NCBI RefSeq assembly: GCF_014873485.1
Contig: NZ_JADBDT010000001.1
Location: forward strand, 620,001 to 684,000
Reading direction: 5' to 3'
DNA length: 64,000 bases
From: Sphingopyxis sp. OAS728
GTDB taxonomy: Bacteria; Pseudomonadota; Alphaproteobacteria; Sphingomonadales; Sphingomonadaceae
In this document: one piece after another, positions 8,130 through 16,967 of the stretch
Layout: every line of letters starts with the position of its first letter
Numbering within the stretch: the first letter of the stretch is position 1
Made by a program: the position numbers and the translations under genes
The notes under the pieces: model-generated
What the model saw: only the letters and a program-made list of their open reading frames with translations
Databases searched by the model: none
What the model was told of the DNA's origin: nothing

Positions 8130-9176
8130 TTATCCGTTCAAAGCTGCAACGACCACATCGCCCAATGCCGTCGTTCCCATATTGCCCCCCAGATCCGCAC
8201 CGCGGCACCCGTCCGCGAGCACTTTCGCGACCGCCGCCTCGATCCGCGCAGCACTCGCCTCGTCGCCACCCGAATGGCGAAGCAGCATCGCGAGCGACAG
8301 GATCATCGCGAGCGGGTTGGCGACACCCTTGCCCGCGATATCGGGGGCGCTGCCGTGGATCGGTTCGTAAAGCCCCTGCTTGCCTTCGCTCAGCGACGCC
8401 GAAGCGAGCAGCCCGATCGAGCCGACGCACATCGACGCCTGGTCCGACAGGATATCGCCGAAGAGGTTGCCGGTGACGACGACGTCGAATTGCCCCGGGT
8501 TGCGCACGAGCTGCATCGCGGCATTGTCGACATACATGTGGCTGAGCGCCACGTCGGGATATTCGGCAGCGACTTCGATCACCACATCGCGCCAGAGCTG
8601 CGAAGTTTCGAGCACATTCGCCTTATCGACCGAGCAAAGGCGCTTCTGGCGACCTTGCGCCGCACGGAAGGCGACCTGCGCGATGCGCCGCACTTCGCTC
8701 TCGCTGTACGACATGATGTCATAGCCTTCGCGCTCGCCGCTGGCCGTCGTGCGCGTCCCCTTTTCGCCGAAATAGACGTCGCCGTTGAGTTCGCGGACGA
8801 TCAGCAGGTCAATCGCGGCGGCGACCTCGGGTCGCAGCGCGGAGCTGTCTTCAAGCCCGGTGAACAGCTTGGCGGGCCGCAGATTGGCGAACAGGCCGAG
8901 TTCGGAGCGCAGGCCGAGGATTGCCTGTTCGGGCCGCAGATGGCGTTCGACATTGTCGAAGCGCGGATCGCCGACCGCGCCGAACAGGATCGCATCGGCG
9001 GCTTTCGCCTTCGCCAGCGTCTCGGGCGGCAGCGGATGACCGGTCGCCTCATAGGCCGCCCCACCGACAAGCGCGCGATCGAGCGTCACGGGCAGATCGA
9101 GCGCAGCGAGCACTTTCTCGGCCTCCGCCATGATCTCCGGACCGATACCGTCGCCAGCCAGCAGCAGAATTTGCAC
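8130..9176 (-). CDS. leuB: 3-isopropylmalate dehydrogenase
   Basis: A 348-residue NAD-dependent beta-decarboxylating dehydrogenase of leucine synthesis. The N-terminus [12 protein letters not shown], the [13 protein letters not shown] segment, the [14 protein letters not shown] motif, and [13 protein letters not shown] with [18 protein letters not shown] are the LeuB catalytic and metal/NAD sites. The start is GTG (9176), preceded by AGGGCGA; no upstream ATG fits. It opens a tightly packed run with metZ, apaG and a LysR regulator. leuCD are not in the window. Confidence 0.95.
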   Translation of the reverse strand: MQILLLAGDGIGPEIMAEAEKVLAALDLPVTLDRALVGGAAYEATGHPLPPETLAKAKAADAILFGAVGDPRFDNVERHLRPEQAILGLRSELGLFANLRPAKLFTGLEDSSALRPEVAAAIDLLIVRELNGDVYFGEKGTRTTASGEREGYDIMSYSESEVRRIAQVAFRAAQGRQKRLCSVDKANVLETSQLWRDVVIEVAAEYPDVALSHMYVDNAAMQLVRNPGQFDVVVTGNLFGDILSDQASMCVGSIGLLASASLSEGKQGLYEPIHGSAPDIAGKGVANPLAMILSLAMLLRHSGGDEASAARIEAAVAKVLADGCRGADLGGNMGTTALGDVVVAALNG

Positions 9177-9224
9177 TATGTCGCCCTTTCGTGTCTCGCC
9201 AGCCGCTTAGACAGCGGCGGCGCG

Positions 9225-9962
9225 TCACGCAACCGCCCTGCCCAGCCGATCGACCAATCTTTCCCTTACGGTCAGCAAGTCGCGGTTGCGCCCGTCGAGG
9301 ACGTCGCGGTCGAGGAAGTGGCCGGTGATGACGAGACCGTCGAGGACGTCTCCCATCGGCGGGCTGGCGTCCTGTCCGAGCAAAAACGGCGGCAGGCGGA
9401 ACAGACGCTCCTCATAACCCGACGCAGCGCCCACGCTCACCGCACCGCCCGACTTGGGGCTGACGAACGACAGATCAGCAGACGTGCCGGTGACGACACA
9501 TTCTTCAAGGTTCAGGCCGAAACCCAATTCGGCAAGTAGCAGCAGCTCGTAGCGCGCCAGCGCGGCCGCCCATTGCCGCGCGGACGATGCGACGCCGACT
9601 GCGTCGAGCACCGCCGAAAGTGCCGAATAAAGCGCGGGATAAGGTTGGCTTTCGGGCAAGGTCGATGCGGTTAGGCTGGTCACCCAGTCGATCGCCGACG
9701 CCGCAAGCGGCTCGCCAAGCAACGGCGCACGGCTTTCCAGCAACTCGGCGGTCGCCCCCGCCAATTGCTCGTCGGTTCGCGCCCGCAGTTCGAGCGCGAT
9801 CAGGTTGCCGGGGATCAGGATCGGCCGCAGACGCGTTGAACGTCCGCCGCGCACATAGCCCGCGATCAACCCAGCTTCCTGCGTCAACGCCCGTACAATC
9901 GCTCCATGCTCGCCATGCGCGCGGACCGCGCAGACGATCGCGTCGGCGGTCAGGCTGGTCAA
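9225..9962 (-). CDS. recO: DNA repair protein RecO
   Basis: A 245-residue RecO of the RecFOR pathway, which loads RecA onto SSB-coated gaps. The N-terminal OB fold is seen in [34 protein letters not shown]. The C-terminal part has LRYEL-like helices followed by [12 protein letters not shown] and [13 protein letters not shown], conserved in RecO. The frame is open far upstream, but the family N-terminus fixes the start at TTG 9962. That TTG overlaps the stop of the thioesterase gene in a TTGA, implying translational coupling. Confidence 0.9.
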   Translation of the reverse strand: MTSLTADAIVCAVRAHGEHGAIVRALTQEAGLIAGYVRGGRSTRLRPILIPGNLIALELRARTDEQLAGATAELLESRAPLLGEPLAASAIDWVTSLTASTLPESQPYPALYSALSAVLDAVGVASSARQWAAALARYELLLLAELGFGLNLEECVVTGTSADLSFVSPKSGGAVSVGAASGYEERLFRLPPFLLGQDASPPMGDVLDGLVITGHFLDRDVLDGRNRDLLTVRERLVDRLGRAVA

Positions 9963-10342
9963 AGCACCATCTGCGTCTGCGTCACCAACGCCACTTCGGC
10001 GCCACCCTCGGTCCGTATGCGCGTCTGCCACACCGAAAGCCGCCTGCCGATCTTCACCGGGGTCGCCTCGCCGACGAGCACAGACCCAACCGGCCCCGCG
10101 CCGAGAAAATTGGTCTTGCTCTCGATCGTCGTCGTGCCGTTCGCGCCGTCGGGCAGCGTCAGGAATGCGCCTACGGCGCCAAGGCAATCGGCAAAGGCCA
10201 TGATCGCCCCGCCATGGACGATCCCGCCCGCGGTACAGATTTCGGCACGCACGGGCAACTTGCCCGCGACACGCTCCTTGCTGCCTTCGTGGATCGTAAC
10301 GCCGAGCGTTCCCGCGAGCGGCATGGCTGCTGCAAAATCCAT
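9959..10342 (-). CDS. PaaI-family hotdog thioesterase
   Basis: A 127-residue hotdog-fold protein with the active-site helix signature [21 protein letters not shown] (about residues 40-60) and [11 protein letters not shown] on the central strand. It is probably an acyl-CoA thioesterase of unknown substrate. The start ATG ([11 protein letters not shown]) is chosen because GGGGAG lies six bases upstream and because it follows the uvrC stop by 10 bases; open frame upstream of it overlaps uvrC. It sits between uvrC and recO in one transcription unit. It is only distantly similar to the thioesterase next to gcrA. Confidence 0.85.
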   Translation of the reverse strand: MDFAAAMPLAGTLGVTIHEGSKERVAGKLPVRAEICTAGGIVHGGAIMAFADCLGAVGAFLTLPDGANGTTTIESKTNFLGAGPVGSVLVGEATPVKIGRRLSVWQTRIRTEGGAEVALVTQTQMVL

Positions 10343-10352
10343 AAAACTCCCC

Positions 10353-12287
10353 TCACCGTCCCGAATGATAGAAATCATGCACCGCCTGCGCGACCGCAGC
10401 GCTGACGCCCGGCGCCTTCTGCAGATCTTCGAGGCTCGCACCACGCACCGCGCGCGCGGTGCCGAAATGCATCAACAGCGCCTTCTTACGCGACGGGCCG
10501 ATGCCCGGCACCTCGTCGAGCGGCGACGACCCCATTGCCTTGGCGCGTTTCTGCCGATGCGCACCGATCGCGAAACGGTGCGCCTCGTCGCGCAGCCGCT
10601 GGATATAGAAGAGCACTGCATTGTTCGGCGGCAACGTGAATTCGCGTCCGTCGGGGTGATAGAAAGTTTCGCGCCCGGCATTGCGGTCGGGGCCCTTGGC
10701 GACGCCGATGAAGGTCAGGTCGTCGATCCCCAGCTCGGCGAACACCGCCGCGACCGCCGACACCTGTCCTTTGCCGCCGTCGATCAGGACGAGGTCGGGC
10801 CATTCGCCCTTCGTCCGTTCGGGATCTTCCTCGATCGCCCGCGCGAAACGGCGCTCGAACACCTCGCGCATCATCGCGAAATCGTCGCCCGGCTGCGTCT
10901 CGGCGCGCTTGATGTTGAACTTTCGATAGGCGCCCTTGATCCACCCTTCGGGACCAGCGACGACCATCGCGCCAAGCGCATTGGTGCCCTGTATGTGGCT
11001 GTTGTCATAAATCTCGATGCGCTGCGGCGGGTTTTCGAGGTCGAACAGTTCAGCAAGTTCGCGGCCCAGCTTCGCCTGGCTGCTGCCCTCGGCAAGCCGT
11101 CGGTCGAGTTCTTCGCCCGCGTTGCGCACCGCCTGTTCGAGCAGGCGGCGACGGTTCCCCCGCTGCGGCACGCTGATCTCGATCTTGCGGCTCCCGCTTT
11201 CGCCCAGCGCCTCGGCGAGCAACGCGCTTTCTTCAGGCTCGCGGTCGACGAGGATCAGCTTCGGCGGCGGCACGCCTTCGTAGAATTGCATCAAGAAGCT
11301 CGCCATCACCTCGCTCTCGGGCACCCCCGATACATGCGCCGGGAAGAAGCTGCGATGCCCCCAATTCTGCCCGCCGCGGATGAAGAAGCCCGCGATGCAG
11401 AGCTGCCCGCCCTTCGCGGCAAGCGCGAAGACATCGGCGTCGCCGAGCCCGTCGGCGTGCACCGACTGGCTGCCCTGAATGAAGGTCAGCGATTTCAGCC
11501 GGTCGCGGATCACCGCCGCCTGCTCATAATCCATCGCCTCGGCCGCCTTGGTCATCGCGGCGCCAAGTCGTTTCTGGACGGCGGTCGAACGCCCTTCGAG
11601 AAAGTCCTGCGCGTCGCTCACCAGCCCAGCATAATCCTCCTTCGAGATGCGATCGACGCACGGCGCGCTGCACCGCTTGATCTGGTAGAGCAGGCACGGC
11701 CGCGACCTGTTCGCAAAAAAACTGTCGGTGCAACTTCGCAGCAGGAAGGTTTTCTGCAGCGCGTTGAGCGTCTGGCCCACTGATCCGGCACTCGCGAAGG
11801 GGCCATAATAGCGCCCCTTCGCACGCCGTGCACCGCGATGCTTCTGTACCCGCGGAAAATCATGATCGGTGCGCAACAGGATGAAGGGGAAGCTTTTATC
11901 GTCGCGCAACAGCACATTATACGGTGGCCGATAGCGCTTGATGAGCTGCGCCTCGAGTAGCAGTGCCTCGGCCTCGCTCGTCGTCGTGACGATCTCCATC
12001 GCGCGCGTCTGCGACACCATGCGCTGCAGCCGCTGTGGCAGCCGCGCGACCTGCGTGTAGTTCGTCACCCGGTTCTTGAGCGCGCGCGCCTTGCCGACAT
12101 AGAGCACGTCGCCGCGCGCATCGAGCATCCGGTACACCCCGGGTCGCGTCGGCAATTTGCGCACGACGCTGCGGATCGCCTCGGCACCGCGTTCCAGATC
12201 GGGCTTGTCATCCTCGTCGCCGCTGCCGCGGATCACATAGGTCGCTTTTTCTTCGTTGAATCGGTCGGGAGCGTTCGGACGGGCCAT
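10353..12287 (-). CDS. uvrC: Excinuclease ABC subunit C
   Basis: A 644-residue UvrC, the dual-incision nuclease of nucleotide-excision repair. In order: GIY-YIG domain (PGVYRMLDARGDVLYVGKA, about residues 49-67), Cys-containing linker (CSAPCVDRISKEDY), UVR helix pair (AEAMDYEQAAVIRDRLKSL, about 252-270), RNase H-like endonuclease half (IEIYDNSHIQGTNALGAMVV, LVLIDGGKGQVSA, HRFAI), and a C-terminal tandem helix-hairpin-helix (LDEVPGIGPSRKKALLMHFG). Its leading residues up to about 30 are a short extension. It heads the uvrC-thioesterase-recO unit and is divergent from the SDR gene. Confidence 0.96.
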   Translation of the reverse strand: MARPNAPDRFNEEKATYVIRGSGDEDDKPDLERGAEAIRSVVRKLPTRPGVYRMLDARGDVLYVGKARALKNRVTNYTQVARLPQRLQRMVSQTRAMEIVTTTSEAEALLLEAQLIKRYRPPYNVLLRDDKSFPFILLRTDHDFPRVQKHRGARRAKGRYYGPFASAGSVGQTLNALQKTFLLRSCTDSFFANRSRPCLLYQIKRCSAPCVDRISKEDYAGLVSDAQDFLEGRSTAVQKRLGAAMTKAAEAMDYEQAAVIRDRLKSLTFIQGSQSVHADGLGDADVFALAAKGGQLCIAGFFIRGGQNWGHRSFFPAHVSGVPESEVMASFLMQFYEGVPPPKLILVDREPEESALLAEALGESGSRKIEISVPQRGNRRRLLEQAVRNAGEELDRRLAEGSSQAKLGRELAELFDLENPPQRIEIYDNSHIQGTNALGAMVVAGPEGWIKGAYRKFNIKRAETQPGDDFAMMREVFERRFARAIEEDPERTKGEWPDLVLIDGGKGQVSAVAAVFAELGIDDLTFIGVAKGPDRNAGRETFYHPDGREFTLPPNNAVLFYIQRLRDEAHRFAIGAHRQKRAKAMGSSPLDEVPGIGPSRKKALLMHFGTARAVRGASLEDLQKAPGVSAAVAQAVHDFYHSGR

Positions 12288-12358
12288 GATTTTCCATGTA
12301 GGCGATGGCGATGCGACCCGCCATAGTGCGCAAGGTAAAAGCTCATGGGAGGGGTCGC

Positions 12359-13081
12359 ATGGATTTACGGGATAAACTCGCGCTGGTTACCGGCGGCGGC
12401 GACGGGATCGGGCGCGAGATTGCGCTGCAGCTGCAGGCGGCGGGGGCGAATGTGATCGTCACCGGGCGGTCGGCGGAGAAGTTGCAGGCGATGGCTGGGC
12501 TCGGTTTCGGCACGATCGCAGGCGACCTGTCTACCGGCGCTGGTGTCGATGCGGTCGTCAACGGCGTCGCGGGGAAGCCGCTCGCGCTTCTGGTAAACAA
12601 TGCCGGGGTCGGTGCGATGGACTATGCTGTCGACGACGCCACCACGCTCGCCATCGCGGAAACGTGTCTGCATACCAATCTCGACGCACCGATCGCACTC
12701 TGTACGCGATTGCTGCCAACACTCAAGGCGCAGGGCGAGGCGGCGATCGTCAACGTCACATCGGGCCTCGCCATCGCGCCGTGCGGCAGCGGCGCGGTCT
12801 ATTGTGCCACGAAGGCGGGGCTTCGCGCTTACACGCAGGCGCTGCGCTATGTGCTGAAGGACAGCAATGTCCGCATCATCGAAGCGCTGCCGCCCGTGGT
12901 CGCAACGAACATGACCGCGAGGCGCGACGGCAAGAAGATGACCGCACATGACTGCGCTGCCGAGATCGTCCGCGGGATCCGCGCCGGCAAAACCGAGATC
13001 AACGTCGGCATGGTGAAGATATTGCAGCTCGTCCACAGCATCTCGCCCGCGCTGGCGCGGCAGATCATGATCAAATTCTGA
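12359..13081 (+). CDS. Short-chain dehydrogenase/reductase (DltE-like)
   Basis: A 240-residue classical SDR. The Rossmann fingerprint is GGGDGIGREIALQL (cofactor site), NNAGVG follows strand 4, and the catalytic serine, tyrosine and lysine are in VTSGLAIAP and YCATKAGLRAYT (YxxxK). The ending PALARQIMIKF and the GKTEINVGMVKIL segment resemble DltE-type oxidoreductases. NAD(P)-dependent; substrate unknown. Start is the ATG after GGGAGG; 18 upstream in-frame codons are ignored. A GST gene follows after 10 bases, suggesting an operon. Confidence 0.85.
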   Translation: MDLRDKLALVTGGGDGIGREIALQLQAAGANVIVTGRSAEKLQAMAGLGFGTIAGDLSTGAGVDAVVNGVAGKPLALLVNNAGVGAMDYAVDDATTLAIAETCLHTNLDAPIALCTRLLPTLKAQGEAAIVNVTSGLAIAPCGSGAVYCATKAGLRAYTQALRYVLKDSNVRIIEALPPVVATNMTARRDGKKMTAHDCAAEIVRGIRAGKTEINVGMVKILQLVHSISPALARQIMIKF

Positions 13082-13091
13082 GAAGCGCGGC

Positions 13092-13739
13092 ATGATCACG
13101 CTATATGGAGAAGGACGAGGCTTCCGCGTCGCCTGGCTGCTCGAAGAGTTGGGGATTCCTTATCGGCTGCGGCAGGTCGACCTGCTCGACGGGATCGAGA
13201 ATGATCACGAATTCCTCGCGGTCAATCCGGCGGGGTTCATTCCAGCGATCGTCGATGGCGAGACAATCATGGTCGAATCCATTGCGATCATGGAATATCT
13301 GCTCGCGCGGTACGGCGAGGGATCGTTAGTCCCCGCAACGGACGATCCCGCCTTCGCTGCCTATCTGCAGTTCCTCCATATGGGCGAGGCAGGCCTTGCA
13401 GGACCGGTCAACGCCATCGTCGCAACCATCATCCTCGCCCCCGAAAGCGAGCAGACGAACTGGACGACGGGCTGGGCGCTCGACATCTTCAAGAGCCGAC
13501 TGGGCCTCGTGAGCCGCCAACTGGCGCAGGCGCCCTACATAGCGGGCGAGCGGTTCACTGCGGCGGATATATCGGTGACCTATGCGCTGCAATTCGCCGA
13601 GCGCACCATCGGTTTCGCGTTCGGCACGGTGGAACTGGATTATATCGCACGAACCACGGCGCGCGCAGCATATCGGCGCGCGATGGACAACTGCCCCGCC
13701 ACGAAAGCGTGGGTCGCCGGGCTGGCCGGAACAAAATAG
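13092..13739 (+). CDS. Glutathione S-transferase family protein
   Basis: A 215-residue cytosolic GST. The N-terminal thioredoxin-like domain runs MITLYGEGRGFRVAWLLEELG, with the cis-proline region NPAGFIPAIVDGETIMVESIAIMEYL that binds glutathione. The helical C-terminal domain has FTAADISVTYALQFAE, the conserved N-capping box region. The catalytic residue and substrate cannot be assigned. It lies just downstream of the SDR gene and ends 15 bases before the terminator of the converging F0 operon. Confidence 0.88.
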   Translation: MITLYGEGRGFRVAWLLEELGIPYRLRQVDLLDGIENDHEFLAVNPAGFIPAIVDGETIMVESIAIMEYLLARYGEGSLVPATDDPAFAAYLQFLHMGEAGLAGPVNAIVATIILAPESEQTNWTTGWALDIFKSRLGLVSRQLAQAPYIAGERFTAADISVTYALQFAERTIGFAFGTVELDYIARTTARAAYRRAMDNCPATKAWVAGLAGTK

Positions 13740-13754
13740 CCCGGAAAAGCAAAA

Positions 13755-13776
13755 CGCCCGCGGAAATCCGCGGGCG
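13755..13776 (-). terminator. Intrinsic terminator of the F0 ATP synthase operon
   Basis: A 10-base perfect stem (CGCCCGCGGA with TCCGCGGGCG) with a tiny loop. Read on the minus strand it is followed by TTTTGCTTTT, the expected T-tract after atpF. The plus strand side also has TTTTC a few bases further, so it may terminate the GST transcript too. Confidence 0.88.
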
Positions 13777-13802
13777 CTCTGTTTTCAGCGATGTCGAAGG
13801 GG

Positions 13803-14348
13803 TCACCCCTTGGCGACGCCCGCGATGGCCTGATCAACCAGCGCCTTGTCTGCGGCTGCGTCATGCTTGTCGGCGATCAGCTTCGCTGCCGCTTCGGTCG
13901 CTGCCTTGGCAGCCGCCGTGCGGACTTCGGCAAGCGCGCCGGCTTCGGCCGCGGCGATGCGGTCTTCGGCCATCTGCTTGCGGCGTGCGATCAGCGCGGT
14001 CGCATCGGCCTTGGCTTTGGCGACGAGCGCTTCGGCCTCGGCATCCGCCCGGGCGCGCATCTCGTCAGCTTCCTTGGCGGCGTCGGCGAGCTTCGCCTCA
14101 TATTCGGCCTTCAGCGATTCGGCGTCGAGACGCAGCGCTTCGGCTTCCTTGAGCTGCTGCGAAATCTCGGCAATCTTGTTGTCGAGCATGCCCGCGACCA
14201 TCGCCGGCACCTTCTTCCACAGCAGGATGGCGATGAAGATCGCCATTGCGATCGAAACCCAGACGGTCGCGTCGATGAAACCGAACGATGCCGGCTCGGC
14301 GTGCACTTCGCCCGCGGCTTCGGACAGGATGGTCAGAACATTAGCCAT
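13803..14348 (-). CDS. atpF: ATP synthase F0 subunit b
   Basis: A 181-residue peripheral-stalk subunit. One membrane helix near the N-terminus (FIDATVWVSIAMAIFIAILLWKK, about residues 24-46) is followed by a long charged Ala-rich coiled coil to the end. It dimerises with b' to hold F1 against subunit a. Its start lies inside the last eight bases of the b' gene, so translation is coupled. It is the last gene of the F0 operon. The F1 genes (atpHAGDC) are not in the window, consistent with the split F0/F1 arrangement of alphaproteobacteria. Confidence 0.93.
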   Translation of the reverse strand: MANVLTILSEAAGEVHAEPASFGFIDATVWVSIAMAIFIAILLWKKVPAMVAGMLDNKIAEISQQLKEAEALRLDAESLKAEYEAKLADAAKEADEMRARADAEAEALVAKAKADATALIARRKQMAEDRIAAAEAGALAEVRTAAAKAATEAAAKLIADKHDAAADKALVDQAIAGVAKG

Positions 14349-14838
14349 GGAGCACCGCCTTCACCGCCGCCTTGGCATCCGCCGCAGCGACCTTCACGCC
14401 CGACAGCTTGGCGACGAGGTCGCCCGCTGCTTCGGCCGCGACCGATTCGATTTCCGCCATCGCCGAGCTGCGCGCCGCGCTGACGTCGGCTTCGGCCGCC
14501 GACAGCTTGTCGGCGAGTTCGGCATCGACCTTCGCCAGACGCTTTTCGGCGTCTTTCGCGGCCTTGTCCTTGGCGTCGGTCACCGCTTTCTGCGCGGCGG
14601 CGCGGCTTGCGTCGCTCTGCTGGCGGTAGCTTTCTTCAAGACTGTCGGCAGCGGCATGCGCGGCCTTCGCCGCGGCCAGATCGTCGGCCACCTTGCGGTC
14701 GCGCGCGTCCACCGTCGCCTCGATCTTCGGCAGCATGCCGCGGCCGATGACAAAAAAGACGAAGCCAAAGGTCAGCAGCACCCAGAAAATCTGGGATGCG
14801 GCATACCAGCTTTCAGCGAATTGGCTGATTTGAGGCAT
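14341..14838 (-). CDS. atpG: ATP synthase F0 subunit b'
   Basis: A 165-residue second b-type subunit, present in alphaproteobacteria and photosynthetic lineages. The N-terminal membrane helix (WYAASQIFWVLLTFGFVFFVIGRGMLPKI, about 11-39) matches the b' consensus, and the rest is an Ala/Lys/Glu coiled coil. It forms the b-b' heterodimeric stator. It begins 71 bases after atpE, behind a GC-rich hairpin, and overlaps atpF by eight bases. The symbol is sometimes given as atpF2 or atpX. Confidence 0.92.
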   Translation of the reverse strand: MPQISQFAESWYAASQIFWVLLTFGFVFFVIGRGMLPKIEATVDARDRKVADDLAAAKAAHAAADSLEESYRQQSDASRAAAQKAVTDAKDKAAKDAEKRLAKVDAELADKLSAAEADVSAARSSAMAEIESVAAEAAGDLVAKLSGVKVAAADAKAAVKAVLHG

Positions 14839-14870
14839 GGATACTCTCGACCGACAAAAGAAAAGCAGTC

Positions 14871-14901
14871 GCGGGGCCCGGCTTTAACCAGCCGGCCCCG
14901 C
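14871..14901 (-). terminator. GC-rich hairpin between atpE and atpF' (attenuator/processing site)
   Basis: GCGGGGCCCGGCT (14871-14883) faces AGCCGGCCCCGC (14890-14901), giving a stem of about 12 pairs with one bulged C and a six-base AT-rich loop. On the minus strand it is followed by GACTGCTTTTCTTTTG. It sits exactly where partial termination or mRNA 3' stabilisation would let subunit c be made in excess over b and b'. Function is inference; the structure is direct. Confidence 0.7.
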
Positions 14902-14909
14902 GAGCGAAA

Positions 14910-15140
14910 TCAGGCTGCCTTGAGGTACAGCAGGATCGCGATAAGGAACGACAGCAGGCCGAGAAGTTCGGCAGCCGCGAAGCCGATAAACAGGCGGCCC
15001 TGCTGGCCGTCGGCAGCAGCCGGGTTACGCAGCGCGCTTTCGAGGAAGCTACCGAAGACGTTGCCCACACCGATGGCGGCCATACCGGCACCGATAGCGG
15101 CCAGACCGGCGCCGATGAGCGAAGCAGCTTGAACGTCCAT
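14910..15140 (-). CDS. atpE: ATP synthase F0 subunit c
   Basis: A 76-residue proteolipid hairpin of two membrane helices. The first is glycine-rich ([19 protein letters not shown]) and includes the helix-packing GxGxG pattern. The polar loop is [11 protein letters not shown]. The second carries the proton-binding carboxylate E58 in [18 protein letters not shown]. It oligomerises into the c-ring. No sodium-binding signature (an extra Q/T pair) is evident, so it should be proton-coupled. A strong hairpin follows the gene. Confidence 0.95.
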   Translation of the reverse strand: MDVQAASLIGAGLAAIGAGMAAIGVGNVFGSFLESALRNPAAADGQQGRLFIGFAAAELLGLLSFLIAILLYLKAA

Positions 15141-15182
15141 TTTATACTCCTTGGGAAAAACGTTGATTATACAGTTGAAATA

Positions 15183-15962
15183 TCAGTGCAGGTTGATCGC
15201 GTCGTTCAGATAGAGCGACGTGAGCAGCGCGAAAACATAAGCCTGAATACCCGCGACCAGCAGCTCGAGGCCGCTGATCCCGACCATCAGCGCCATGCTG
15301 GGGATGCCGACGCCAAGTCCGACCGCCGGACCGGCGGCGATCCCGTCGATGATGAACGAGGCGAAGACCTTCATCAGCACGTGGCCTGCGGTCATCGCGA
15401 CGAACAGTCGGAGAGCAAGGCTGAACGGGCGGACGAGGAACGACACGAGTTCGATCGCGGGGATCAGCCACAGCAGCCACCAGGGCGTACCGTGCGGCAC
15501 GAACAGCGAGAAGAAATGCAGTCCGTGGCGCCAGAAACCGACGATCAGGACGATCGAGAAGCTCAGGATCGCCAGAAAACCGGTGATCGCGAAATGGCTC
15601 GTCACGGTAAAGGGATGCACGCCGAACAGGCCGAACGGCATGAGGCCGATCACGTTCAGCATCAGGATGAACATGAAGAGCGAGAAGACATAAGGCGTGA
15701 ACTTGCGGCCTTCAGGGCCGATGTTGGCGTTCATCATGCCCGAAATAAAGCCGGTGAAGCCCTCGACGGCGACCTGCCAGCGACCGGGGACGAGCTGGCG
15801 CTTCATCCCGCCGATCATGAAGACCCACAGCAGCAGGCCGGCGATCAGCATCCACATCGCGCTCGTGGTGAAGGCGACCTCATGGTTGCCGACATGGAAC
15901 ATGTCGAACATCTTCTGCACCTCGAACTGGTGCATCGGGTCCACTTTACCTTGATCCGCCAC
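15183..15962 (-). CDS. atpB: ATP synthase F0 subunit a
   Basis: A 259-residue polytopic subunit that forms the two proton half-channels. The N-terminal MHQFEV and the helix LFMFILMLNVIGLMPF are typical. The essential arginine is R185 in PFSLALRLFVAMTAGHVLM, which faces the c-ring carboxylate. The C-terminal helix ends LEVLVAGIQAYVFALL-like, with GLELLVAGIQAYVFALLTSLYL. It starts 23 bases after atpI and is followed after 42 bases by atpE. Confidence 0.95.
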   Translation of the reverse strand: MADQGKVDPMHQFEVQKMFDMFHVGNHEVAFTTSAMWMLIAGLLLWVFMIGGMKRQLVPGRWQVAVEGFTGFISGMMNANIGPEGRKFTPYVFSLFMFILMLNVIGLMPFGLFGVHPFTVTSHFAITGFLAILSFSIVLIVGFWRHGLHFFSLFVPHGTPWWLLWLIPAIELVSFLVRPFSLALRLFVAMTAGHVLMKVFASFIIDGIAAGPAVGLGVGIPSMALMVGISGLELLVAGIQAYVFALLTSLYLNDAINLH

Positions 15963-15985
15963 GCGATACCTCGCCTAAATCCCCG

Positions 15986-16315
15986 TCAGTCCAGCTTCGT
16001 GGGCCGAACGTTCGCAATCCGAAATATGTTTCTGAAGGCGACGACTATTCCGAGGAACAGCACCACCAACAGGCCCCAGGGTGCCGTGCCGGCGAAATGG
16101 TCGATCGTCCAACCAACCAGCGCGCCGCCACCGATCCCGCCCAGCAGTTCAGCCAGAACGCGGTTCCCGAGCTTGTAATTCGCATCGGTCTCCGGTCCGG
16201 CATTCACTGCGGTCCGCTTTGCCTCTGCGGCTTCGACCCGGTCCAATCGCTCTTCGAGCGAGACCAGGCGCGAATCCTCCGAGCCAAGTTCCGGATCGCT
16301 GCCATTCCCCGTCAT
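15986..16315 (-). CDS. atpI: AtpI/AtpZ-type F0 assembly protein
   Basis: A 109-residue protein with an acidic N-terminal half forming a likely coiled coil (VSLEERLDRVEAAEAKR) and two C-terminal membrane helices (ELLGGIGGGALVGWTIDHF and PWGLLVVLFLGIVVAFRNIF). This is the AtpI/DUF-AtpZ pattern always found first in alphaproteobacterial F0 operons, thought to help c-ring assembly or ion uptake. Ribosome-site candidates AGGAGG and GAGGAA precede the ATG. The operon promoter should lie between here and about 16440. Confidence 0.88.
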   Translation of the reverse strand: MTGNGSDPELGSEDSRLVSLEERLDRVEAAEAKRTAVNAGPETDANYKLGNRVLAELLGGIGGGALVGWTIDHFAGTAPWGLLVVLFLGIVVAFRNIFRIANVRPTKLD

Positions 16316-16484
16316 TTCCTCGCCATCCTCCTGAAACAGAATGGGAAGCTCCCGATTCCGCCTACAAAAAAAGGCCCGAAAATTCGGGGTACCCCTAAGG
16401 CGCGGTCCGTTTAGGAACGACGTCCCATTAAGTCAATGCTTGTGCGCAGGCGCACAAAAATGACTCCAACACCGACGCACAAAA

Positions 16485-16514
16485 ATGCCGCCGCGTTTAG
16501 GGGCGCGGCGGCAT
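16485..16514 (-). terminator. Intrinsic terminator of the ydbH-ynbE-ydbL operon
   Basis: An 11-base perfect stem (ATGCCGCCGCG at 16485-16495, CGCGGCGGCAT at 16504-16514) with an eight-base loop. On the minus strand it runs into TTTTTG. A second, smaller hairpin (TGTGCG/CGCACA, 16441-16456) flanked by a similar T-tract lies just beyond it; both are preceded by the shared word CGCACAAAAATG on the plus strand. Confidence 0.88.
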
Positions 16515-16551
16515 CTGAGGGCCCGCAGGCCCCGTTGTTCTGTCTGATCGC

Positions 16552-16953
16552 TTACGGGCAGCGCGCGTCGCGTTCGGGCGGGCTGCCGTCGCGGGTTTTC
16601 CAGGCGCCGCTCGGCGTCTGATATTTCTCGCCCGCCTTGGTCTGCGCAATCAGGTTGCAGCCGCTGGTAAAGGCGAACTGCTCGACTGTGCTGCCGGTCG
16701 ACTGCGCGCTCGCGGTATAGGCCGCCTTGCGTTTGATATTGAGGTCCTGCACCAGCGCGCGGATCGCCGGGGTCGGCGTCGTCGCAAAGCCCAGATAGCC
16801 GTCGGGCTGTTCGCCAATCTGTCCGGCGGCGCGCGCCGCCGCATAAGCGGGATCGCGCTGCGCCATCGCCGACGGCACGGCGAGCGCAACGGCGGCCGTC
16901 GCCGCAATCGCGGCAAGCGCCAGCCCGGTCGGTTTCCACATCGTCTTCGTCAT
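16552..16953 (-). CDS. ydbL: YdbL-family (DUF1318) periplasmic protein
   Basis: A 133-residue exported protein. After a signal peptide ending PSAMAQ, the DUF1318 pattern is clear: DPAYAAARAAGQIGEQPDGYLG, followed by VQDLNIKRKAAYTASA. YdbL is a small periplasmic partner of the YdbH-YnbE lipid-transport bridge in E. coli. I place the start at the ATG preceded by GGGGA nine bases upstream; an in-frame ATG five codons earlier overlaps the ynbE stop and is possible. The C-terminus is longer than E. coli YdbL, with two cysteines (SGC and RCP). It ends before a strong terminator. Confidence 0.88.
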   Translation of the reverse strand: MTKTMWKPTGLALAAIAATAAVALAVPSAMAQRDPAYAAARAAGQIGEQPDGYLGFATTPTPAIRALVQDLNIKRKAAYTASAQSTGSTVEQFAFTSGCNLIAQTKAGEKYQTPSGAWKTRDGSPPERDARCP

Positions 16954-16967
16954 CTTGTCATTCCCCA

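Noticed and set aside
9177..9224. Possible SAM-responsive leader before leuB-metZ
   Set aside because: Only 48 bases separate recO and leuB, too short to hold a SAM-II riboswitch with its pseudoknot plus a ribosome site; only a six-base hairpin is visible.
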